Positions 23,496 through 35,400 of a DNA stretch of 64,000 nucleotides are shown piece by piece. The DNA comes from Lumbricus rubellus. Lineage: Eukaryota; Annelida; Clitellata; Crassiclitellata; Lumbricidae. Both the position numbers and the translations under genes were made by a program. Positions within the stretch are counted from its first letter, which is position 1, and the number at the start of each line of letters is the position of its first letter. Under the pieces are notes generated by a model. That model was not told the origin of the DNA. It was given only the letters and a program-made list of their open reading frames with translations, and made no database searches. Location: assembly GCA_945859605.1 (NCBI GenBank), contig OX243818.1, forward strand, positions 33,400,507 to 33,464,506. Reading direction: 5' to 3'.

Positions 23496-26400
23496 CTAAT
23501 GTTTGTGCAACTGCATCGACTTCAGCGTTCGATTCAACTGTCAAAAGAAAATCAGAATGTAATGCATTAGATGAAGACTCCTAACTAAATATATAAATAA
23601 AATTACACATTGCAGCACTGCTCAGCAATCCATACTCTGTCAAGTCCAATTGCTACAGGCAGATGCATGATAAAGTCAGTTTCAGATAATAGCTAAAATC
23701 ATTTTTTTACATGAAAATTTAATAATTTACTTATGTTAACCCTATAATTGATATGGACATGATCAGACTTAGCAACATCAACTTATCTAGATAATAGATT
23801 GGACTCTATATAAGATTAGATTTACCTAAATAAGATTAGAATAACCTATTTAAAATTAGAATGACCTATTAAAACACACAGACCCAGTAGATAACACAAG
23901 ATAGATCAGATTAGTATGACCTAGACATGAGATTGACGTGGATCAAAATAACACTGACCTATACAAGATTATGCTAGTCAAGAGAACATTAAACTGATCC
24001 AGATAAAACTAGATTACATCAGATTGGACTTAAGTAGCATATAAAGCTGGACTAGAAAACGCTAGACCGACAAGATGCGATGAATTTGAGCATTCAATGC
24101 AAATCTCCAGATGCTGGATTGCAAAAAGTAGGATGACAGCTGCAGACCTCATCAAACTTGTGGATGTTCCTGATGAAGAAATCACCGTAGCGACGAGCGA
24201 CTTTGGTGTCCGCAATATGGATCATGTCCTGAAAAAAAAAATATCACATGCTGCACTGTAAGAACTCGTATTCACAAGAGTAATGGCATGTATGTCAGTC
24301 GAGAAACTAGCAAGCGAGCTGTTCACATTTTTAAAATTCTGTAATCTCTGCTACCCTGTGGAATAAATGCCAGAAAAGTCTCAGTCTTGACTGTCTTGGA
24401 TAAACACTTGAAGGTAAAATTTCCTTTGAAGTCTACCTTATCAATGTAGAAGTCAACTTCAGAGGCTGACTGGAACTCTCCCTCGAGACCACTGCTTCCC
24501 TTCGTCCACACAAGATTCTTCATCTTATGCTAAAAACAAAACAACAGACATGTTTTTATTAAACGACACAATCTATCTAATCAACACGCATCAATTGAGA
24601 GTGTTGAGCAGCTGTGTGTGAAGGAGTTGCTCAATGTCCCACACAGCTGAAACCCATACTACATTCTTTACAAGGCAAGTCTCTGATCGACTACTGTGTC
24701 CAACAAACAATACTGTCACATCGAAGGAACAATGCCAACAACAATAAACAATAGCACTACTTTCACCAAACTACTTTAGCTACCATAAAGAACATCAAGT
24801 TGCATTGCCAATGTCAAATTTTTTATTATTTCATCTACTATAAACTACAATTTATTCTATTTTCATAAAAACCACAAACTGTTACTTTAATAAATGTTTT
24901 GCAAACCTTGAAGCACATCAGGTGAGTTCCAAGTTCTTCCTCTTTCTACAAATTACAACCAAATTAAATTCTAACACATTTGACGTCGCAATAAAATGTA
25001 AAGAATGAAGCCTTACATCAAGATTAAACAAGTTGACATGACAATAGCACAGTACAATACAATACAAGAAAGTTGTCAGAGAACATGCCTCACGATGTGA
25101 TGTTTAACTTCTAAGTGAACTTAGCTATAAACATACTAAGCCTATAAAACATATCATAAGCTTATTAAACAAGGCCAATGCAAAAGTCAACACTTAGCAA
25201 CACACTGCTGCTCTTGTTCAGTACATTACCCAGTGCTGCACATTAAGCTAACAGCTTCAAGGACTGTGCATTAAGCAGAATGGTGTGTAAACTCTGAGCT
25301 TGCAAATGAGTTCCTATTTTCATGTTTCTCTCCACCAAGGAGTTCAGAGTGCACACACAATCGTACAACAAAATAACGATGGCATTGAACAACTGAATGC
25401 AAATGAAATGGTCAAGTGTCTTGCTCTCAAGGTCCTTACACCGTCTGGGTGGAAGTGCGAACCATGCTCTGCGTTACAGGCTTATCAATTCGCCTAGCAA
25501 GCCTCATGCCACAAATTATTATGTGTTTATGTAACAGCAGTCATCGTCATAATCACATCATTCCGGTCATTATCATCGTCATCAGCTTTCTAATTTATGC
25601 AACAATCAAACTGCAAATACTATCTGCAGCAGATTCTATTTCAACTCCATCCAGTTGCTAAGCTTATCAAACATTTCACACTAGACATACTACACTGTAG
25701 TACACTGGAACTTCCTAGGTACCTTGATAGAACTGGTTCATTAGTGGCATAAACAAGTCATAGCCAAAGAAATACGACAGCATCACTAGATGAAGATGAA
25801 AAGGTGTCACTTAGATGACTGAACTCACCATGTCCATGAAGGCAGCCAGCTTCGAAATGGGAAGAGTTGTGTACAGCTTGAGATAACTGGAAGAAGAAAA
25901 ACAGAAAAACAATACTTTTATTGCTTTTAAGTTATGCATTCATCACATAAATTATAAGTATTATTTGATCAATAAATATAATCAACATTAATACCTTCGT
26001 GATTAAAATATCATTTAAAAGTCCTGTTTTAGTATGGCAATGCAGTGTTGTAGAGCTCTTCATTACCATATTTGATCAATAAATATATTTTAAGGTTTCA
26101 AATATAAACAATTTCTATCAGACAAATATCCTTATGAGCACTGGATCGTCTTACATAATTTTAATACTTTTTCATGCAGTTTGAATCAAGATTTTGTATT
26201 ATTCCTCTTAGTATATTTATTTTAAATTGTTAGTATGATCTTGTGATTGACGTGCACTAACATTGCTTTCACAACTATTCTATCCTCAAAATCAATGTCT
26301 GATATCAATCGGTTTTTACCTGCGAATTGTTGGGATCAGTTGCTGGTTAACAACCTCCTTGATGAAGATATTCAACTGCTGAAGATACGGTTCCTGCCAC

Positions 26401-29400
26401 AAAAAAACACACAACAATCAACAATCCACATCAAGTTATATCTTCATACAAAAACCAGTGAACAGATGTCGTCTAGATTCCTTGTAGAAAAATAAACTGC
26501 AAGTACTTCGCTCTTCTTCGAGGTTTGGAAAATACTTCTTGTCTGCTTGATGGTCGAACCATTTGACCTTAGAGCGCAATGTGCTAGATCAGTGGTTCCC
26601 AAACTTCAGTAGGCCGCGGACCGGCAATAAATTTTGGTGAACCTCACCTCAGGGAAAACATGATGCAGAGGATAATCCAGAGGAAACTGGGTTTGTTCGG
26701 CCACATATGCCGAATGAGTAACGGCAGAAAAATAAAGACATTAGTGTTTGGATTGATGGACGGGCGAAACAAAAGAGGGCGACCACATAGAGAATGGGCG
26801 GATGATTTAATAGACTGGTGCGGAACATCATTGCAAGAGCTGAGCCACATCGCACTGGAAAGAGAACTGTGGAGGAATATGGTGAAAATGGCGTCGGACA
26901 CCTACGGGCGATGAGCCCACGGTTTATGATGGTGATGATGAAGCTTGCGGACCGCTAACTTAGACCTTAATGGCGATGATCAACATAAATATAGGCTCGA
27001 AACTGACAGCAGTCATCAATGTAGTAAATTTTGAATAAATTTAAATTGTTTGAATTCGCCATCTGGCAAGTTATAATAAGGCACGTTGATTTATTTCAAA
27101 TTTATAAATATTAAGACAGAAATGTGAATAAATTTTGGACAACAATTCGAATAATTGTACAATTTCAAGCAAATAAACTAATAATTACAGTTTATTTTTA
27201 ATTTTTAACTCTTCTCCGCGGACCGGCGATCATACCTCCGCGGACCGGCACCGGTCCGCGGACCACCACTTTGGGAACCACTGTGCTAGATGAACTTATT
27301 TCATAGCAAAGTCCAATTAGTGCCTGTACAACAGAAAGCTTTTGAATGTTTTTGCAATGATGAGTATCGAACACCCTACCTTGTGGTCTGGGTTGAGGAT
27401 CAATAACACTAACCTTGTGGTAATTGGCTGGCAATGCCACATCATAATTCGGTGGCACAGGTGACAGGAACTTTGGACAGGCAAACTGGAAACTCGTCTC
27501 AAACTCCTGAAGATCCCTGATAAAACAAGAAACAAGACTAAATTAATAAAAACAAGAAATGTAGCTTAACACATTCAGCGCCTACACACCATGTTAAATG
27601 ACTGGGTTTTGGGACGTATATATACGTCCCGAGCGCTGAATGTGTTAAATTGAAGTATATTTTTGGATACTCTGATCATTACAATGCAACGCAGCAACAG
27701 GGTCATGAAATCAGCTAATTTAAAGATTAACATTTGCAATTTTGCATTCTAATGTAATTTAATCCAGTTTGGATTTCAAAACAAAAAATGCAGTAAAACA
27801 TTACGGCAAAATGATCTAGCAAACATCTGAGTACACAAGGACCTATATACCGGTATTAAAGAATTTTGTAAGATGAACTGATAGGTTGAGTTAAAGAAGC
27901 AAAAAACATGTCTGACCCTTTCTGCATCTTGATCATACGATCTCCATATTTTTCGCGCAGATGAGAATAAATCGTCTCATCGATGCAGATCGGATGAAGA
28001 GCAAGACAAATCGCCAGCATCGTATACATCTGATCATTCTGCTTGTTGATCTAATCAAATCCAAGATACAAAGAACAATCAAAATTCTAATTTGATTCAT
28101 GATTAGAAACAAATTAAGTAAAATTCTAAGGATTAAAACTGCTGTCATAGAAACAATCGGACTAAAATCCTCAGATTCACACAATCCTGATTGAAATAAT
28201 TAAAAATATGTCCTACATCGTTATAAAAATTAAAATCAGTTGATTAAAACATATACAACTGTAGACATACAGGACAGGAAAACACAGCATTTTCAGAACA
28301 TAATAACAGCCATAATAAACGTTTGTCCAGGTGAAAAGGTGTGCATTCCTACCTGATCGTACAGGTAAGTCTTGTTCTGATAGAGCTGCTTAGTGCGCTG
28401 GATGAAGAGCAGGATGTTGGTGAGGGTGCGGATGGCATCCTGGTAGCGACGCATCATCATGTACGCAAAGCCGATGTAGTAGCAGGTGGTTATGTGACAC
28501 GTTGACACACGTGAATTCATCGTCTAAGCAATGGAAATCATGTGACAAGTGTGAGACAACATAAGATCTAACATAATCCGAAGTAAATCAATAAAATATC
28601 TTAGCTACAATAAACATCATACAATGGAATATCAATAATCATGATGATGGAAAATAAATCTTGAAAGAATAAAAAATTACAGAAATTAGCCTACAGATAA
28701 ATAAACATACAACATATTTCAAAAGTAACTCAGAACTAACATCAATGTAACAGAATTTCACCAATAATTATGATATTGGGATATTAACACAAAAATTGCA
28801 AACATAATAACATTTAGTCCAGAACATATTTTAAAAGTAACGAAATGTATTAAAAATTAATAAACAATATACAAAAGCATTCATATATATTTAAAAGCTA
28901 TAACAAATAGATAGCAAGCAACAAAAGCAAATACAAAAAAATAAAATTGTGACTAATAGTTTCAAGTTTGTAGTCGATTCCTTCCACAAAAAAGGCCTGA
29001 CAGTTGAGTGTGCTCACCTTCTTATTGAAGTTCATCGACTCGAGCACTTTGAGCGCCTGGTAGTAGTCACCGAGCAGCGAGTGCAAACGCAGAAGACCAA
29101 CAAGACTGAAGTAACCGAGCATCTTGTAGAGCGGTCGACGACCAAAGTCACCTGCCACACTATCCGGATCACCTGCAACAATAACAATCAACAATTAACT
29201 GTACTACTACTTCCTTTAACTACTAAATGCCAATAATAAAAAAAGTTTCGCAATAACTATAGATGCAAGTATGCATGTGTAAATGCCATTACCTCCACTC
29301 TGCGTGAGACTTTCCTTTCTGGATCATCACCTACATCTCTCTCTCTCTCTTCTTGAAATCTATTTCTTCTCTACTTATTGACTGGCATAATATGTTATAT

Positions 29401-32400
29401 TTGAATCTTTTGTGTCTCTACATTTTGCTCTGTACCAAAGCGACTGACCTCCGCTGGTGTAGACTTCGAGCTGTTGGTTGATGCTGGACTTCTCAACGAG
29501 AGAATGAAGAACATTCAACACTGAATGCACATTCCACACCTGAGTCAAAATATAAAAATGCTATGCAAGAAAACTCTTTTTAATTGTGACATTTATAAAA
29601 AATAAAAAAAGTAAGGGAAAGTGGTTTCACAAGAAGTTGACCATTGGACCTGCATGTGAAAAGAAACATGTCATGCATTTAAAATTCCAAAATTCTTTAA
29701 TTTTGATTACAGTAAAATCAATCATTATGCAGTCTTAGAAGCCTTCAAAACATCCTTTGCCAATATTTTCAAAGATATTTATCATGGGAACTCTGTTCAG
29801 GACTGGAAAAGTCTGTCATCGTGGGAAAAATCCCGCACATCCAATTTCCCATGACATTCCTTGTCTCTGCTAAAAACCCATTCAAGCACTGTTACAATTT
29901 ACATTCCACCTTGAAAACCCAAATGCCACCTATCTAATATCATAATGCCTTCCTGCTGGAAAACTTCAACAGGAAATCCACTGCGAAAAACCCCATCCCC
30001 TCATAACCACAAGAGCCGTGTCTACCAAACACAAATATCTTTTCTTCACGAAAACCCTACATGTAAAACCTCTGAAAATTCCCTTTTCACATCCACCAAA
30101 CTCCCCGAAATACCCAAATTGCCGACCTTTGGGTTCTGGCGAAGTAGGTCGATCTCCTCATCCCTCTTCTTCGACAGCTTACACCGGAACTGACTGAACG
30201 ACTGAAACTGTCGCAAGAAGAATAAAAATAAAGCAGACAATTTGTAGAATTACATCTTCAATACATAACTTCATTGTACATCAGACAATTCAAAAATAGA
30301 TCGAAATGGACAGAATTTATTTGAATATTTGCTTAAAGAGTGATATAGACAAGCAGAGGTCAAACAACAAACATCTGAATATTTGTCAAAGATTAGATTA
30401 GATTAGACTAGAGTGGATTTCATGTCATGTCAATCACCGACGTCGCTGCGCGACGGTTGGTCGCATGCATGGACTACAGCTCTCCACTGCCTCCTATCGC
30501 GTGCAGCGGCGAGAAGATTGGATCCGGAAAGACGGGACCAAGCAAGAATGTTGTCAATCCAGCTAATACGCGGTCTACCCTTGCGTCGACAACCTTCCAC
30601 GTGACCCAGCATAATGGCTTTTTCCACGCAATCCTGGGGAATCCTGATGATATGACCGAAATAGGAGAGTTTGCGAGCCTTGATGGAACCCAAGAGCTCT
30701 GGTGAAGTTCCGGCAAGCCGATAAACCTGCTCTGTGGTAAGTTTGAGCGTCCAAGAAATGCGCAAAAGCTTACGGGTACATTTGTTCTCGAAACTCTGTA
30801 TCTGCTTTTCCTCCGCCTTTTTAAGCACCCATGATTCGCAACCATAGGTTGCAACTGACCAGACCAAGGATTTCATCAAACGAAGCTTGGTTTGAGTACT
30901 AATGGACTTATTTTTCCAGACCTTCGTAAGCTTCACCATGACCGCCATACCCATGGCCAGCCTGGACTTAATATCGACTGAGCACTTTGCATCGCTTGAG
31001 ATTTTGCTGCCTAGATATGTGAAGTTATCCACTTGTTTTAGTTCACTGTCCGCGACAAAAATCCTGAGGATCCTATCGGTATTGGTCATAACCTTCGTCT
31101 TTGAAACATTTATCTTTAAACCGTACTCCTTGGCAGCGGATTCGACACGATTGACGAGCTCCTGGAGTTCCTCTGGTGATGTAGCGATCAAGAGTATGTC
31201 ATCCGCGTATCTAAGATTACTGATGGTCCTACCTCCAATTCTGAAGCCCCCTCTGAACCCGTCAAGCGCCTTGCGCATTACATGTTCCGCCATGATGTTA
31301 AATAGGCAAGGCGAGATGTTACAACCTTGCCGAACGCCTTTCTTAACGCGAAACCAGTTAGAGGTGATATTATCTGTCCTAACCGCTGCTCGTTGCTGTT
31401 TGTATAGGTTCATCAATAGTTGGACAAATTTGTAGAATTACATCTTCAATACATAACTTCATTGTACATCAGACAATTCAAAAATAGATCGAAATGGACA
31501 GAATTTATTTGAATATTTGCTTAAAGAGTGATATAGACAAGCAGAGGTCAAACAACAAACATCTGAATATTTGTCAAAGATTAGATTAGATTAGACTAGA
31601 GTGGATTTGATTACCTGGTAAATGAATTCATCAATGATGTCCCACAGCCACTGGTTCGGCAGCTCAAGTGGCACCGGAGTCTCAGCACCTACACAACGTC
31701 AATGTTCAATGTTCAGAGTTCAAAATGAGCACACAAAAAATTAAAAAGTTCAGACTTTAACGTTAAACGACTTTCAGAACTGAATAGCAAGCGGTTTACC
31801 ATTTCTCAAAAACAAATAAACACAATAAACAGACAGACATGCAGAGGTTAAAAGGGCAACTGCAAAAAAGGTGCAACAGAAAAATCCTAAGCAAAAACCA
31901 AGAAATGTTCACTTTCATGGCAGACCACTGAACAGGCAATAACCATGAATAAAAAACTTTGTCAAGAATAATATTCCAGTTCAAAGTTCATGGCTCCATA
32001 TTCAGTGTTCAACGTTAATAAATCAAAGTTCAGATTTAAACATTCAGATTACAAATCAACTAAGTTTATATATAAATTTTATCCTTCAATAAAACCATCT
32101 GAGGTTTATTTTCTTACTGAGTATGTAGTTGAACAGTGCACAGTAGTTGTAGTAGCTCTCAAAGCGCTGCTCCAAAGATGGTCCACCCTAAAACAACACA
32201 AAGAGGAAATTCTCTATGTGGTAATACCAGGTAAAAGGCTTAATCAAGCTAAGGCAAAATCAGAGTAGGCAAGATTAAGCAAGGTAAGATAATGCAAAGT
32301 TTAATAAAAACTTTACGCTAAAGTATATCAGATTGATTAAAAGATCCATTAATCTCCTAACATCAATAAATCAATTAAATTCGATTAATTCTGTGTCCAT

Positions 32401-35400
32401 TATATAAAGAGTGAAACTGCTAAAAAGTGAAGCCACTGAGCACAACACAACTTTATTTAGACTACAAAAAGTCAATCAAACTGTTTTCTGCACTGAAGAT
32501 GGCTAATTTTGTTGCCATTTTCCATCAGCCTTTACCTATATTTAGCACTTTGCAGCAAAAAATATGGAAAGCCAGATTACATAAAATTAACACATGCATG
32601 AAAACTTGAAAAGGTAAGATTAGATAAGGCATGATACAAGAAACAGCAGGTGATATTAAATAGAATGACTAAGCATTGACAGGTATAGTAAAGTATTAGG
32701 TAAGATGAGATGAAGAAGGTATGGTAAGAAGAGGTACCTTTGGGAATCCATACACTTACTTGTACCCGTGCATAAACGTGTCTGTAGTACAACTCCTTGT
32801 AGAGAATCAGAAAGAGGGCGTCTGTTTAAACAAGCACAGCTCCAATTAGTTAAAACAGATGATAAACAATGTAATTATAAAGACCTCACCCATCATTACA
32901 GAACTGATTAGAAATTTCAGCCCTGACCTAACATTACACAAAGTCTGACCAAATGTTACACAACTGACCCAAAAGAAGTTACAAGTCAAACATAACAGCA
33001 CTTACAGGTCAAGCGACCCAATATTACATAACTAACCCATAATTACAAATCTAACACATCAAACATTACAGATATCACAAATCATTAAATGACTAACTTA
33101 CCAAGCAAACACAATAGAATTTGCAAATATAAACTAAACAGGAAGCTAATTCCAGAGACGAAGCTCTGTGTACAAAAAGGTCAAAGAGATAAATGGTAAC
33201 TGGTCCTGTTTGCTCGTGCCACTATCACACAAGCCGTGCTTTTCTGTGGTAGGCCTGGCGGTACTATTGGAATGGCCTCTCTCTCTTGAGCTGCACATGT
33301 TCGCTAGGTCACTTTCTGACACATTCTCACAATCTAGAAGTATTTGTTCGTTTTGGCCATTCTCGAGCCAGGAGCACCTCTGAGTAGTTTCTTTGAAAAA
33401 GTGCTATATAAATAATTGAATGAATGAATCCTCGTTCGACAGAATGAAGAATTATGGGAAAGTCCGCTTTGCCCCACTTACCCTTAGGGATGACCCTCAC
33501 TTACCCTTAGGGATGACCCTAGCAACAGCTTCTGCCTCAGGCCAAGCGCTTGTCTTGAAGAATCGGTCGGTCAACTTGTTGAACCTTTCAACAGATACAA
33601 GCAACGTCAAGCATGTTCACAATTTATGAGTATTCAGAAATAAATTGTTCAATTAATGAATATTTTGCATAATTTATTATCTAGTAAATTGAGGGCTTAA
33701 ATCTTGGAAATTTGAGAATGACTTTTGCACTTAACAATATTAACATTCCTTATCAAATGATCACCTGAATATCATGCAAATAAATTTTTTATTAAATATT
33801 CAAGTAGCCATTCAATAAAATACATGAATTAATAATGAATGCAATGATAACAGACTAAATTAGTTATTGAAAAGTAAATTATTCAATAATATATTCGATC
33901 AATAATGCAACAATTATTGAAGTCAAATGAACAATAAACTGATGAAAAATGTTAATTTAATTCAATAAATTCACTGAATGAAGCAAGCAAGAGAATCGCA
34001 TGATGAACTTATCAACTGGAGGTTACAATCGAAAGATAAGATCGATGTATTGTACCCGTTCTCGTAGGCATTCTGAATCTCGAAGATGTTCTGGTCAATG
34101 ATGCTCTTCTGGAAGTAGAGCAGAAAGTTCTTGATCATTTCAGGGATGATGTAGTTCTTCTGGAACTGGTATTCCTCCTGATTTGGATCACCTAATGTCA
34201 ACAAAGATGCTCTCCTCAGCAACCTTCGCAACTACACTGTGTCCGGAAAAAAAGGGACCCATTTTCTAAATATGAAAATAAATAGTAAATATTCATCGAT
34301 TTTCAAAATTCAAACACCATTTTAATCCTGACATATTTGTCTAACAGTGGTTAAAATATAAAAGTTTCAGTCCAAATACTGACGTCATAATGACGTCATT
34401 TGCACAAAAAGTCAAATTTAATAGATAAACGCGGAAAATCATCCTAAATTTTAATATTTTATGATTTAATTTATCAATGTTAAATGTAAGTTCAATTTTA
34501 TTTTTATTACTGAATTATGTCAGACCACAATATGTGGTCAAAGTGTACACCTTTGGCCTCAACGTAAGCTTCAAAATGGTCGCGTTAATAGCCAACAGCA
34601 GTATCGATAACCAGCTTATCAAAATCATCCCAGGCATTAACAATTCGCTCACGGAGTTCTTCAATGTCCCTTGTCCTTGTCTTGTAGCCTACACCTTCTC
34701 CTTCATCAGTCTCCAAATCTTATTATCAGCGGGATTTAAGCGGGCGGCCGTTTAGCGGTCAAAGATTAAGATGAATGAAATCCGAGTCTCCTTAGTCAAC
34801 AGTTCAACAGATTGGCGAACTCAGTGAGCGGAAGTACCCTTTTGTTTAAATATGTAGGCTATTGTGCAGAATATTCCCGGATATCAGGCACGACTTTTTT
34901 TATAGAGCAGACAATCCCTTTAATAAGCTGCATTTATTTTCACTCCTGGTTCTATTAAATGGATTTCCGTTTTACCGAGAGCCAATATACCAACCAAAAC
35001 CATGCATGAATGGCCGGCTAAATGCATTGTGAAGCAACTGACGTCATGATGACGTCATTATTGTGACTGGAACTTTTATATTTTCACCAATGTTAGACAA
35101 ATATGTCAGGTTTAAAATGCTGTTTGAATTGTAAAAATCGATGAATGTTTACTATTTATTTTCATATTTAGAAAATGGGTCCCTTTTTTTCCGGACACAG
35201 TGTAGATAGTACTACCAAATGCAGCAACTGGCATGATACAGTGATGGCTTCACTTGATGCAACCACTGACTGATTGCCTTAGGATAACAATGCATTAGGA
35301 TAATTGAATGTTACAGCACTTAGTCACTGGATCTCTTACAATAGACAATGTGCGTGAAATGTTGCTTAAACGGTTAATAGCTGCTAAATGACACGGTCAC

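Noticed and set aside
30902..31435. 177-codon + strand frame in the retrotransposon
   Set aside because: Antisense to the reverse transcriptase frame.
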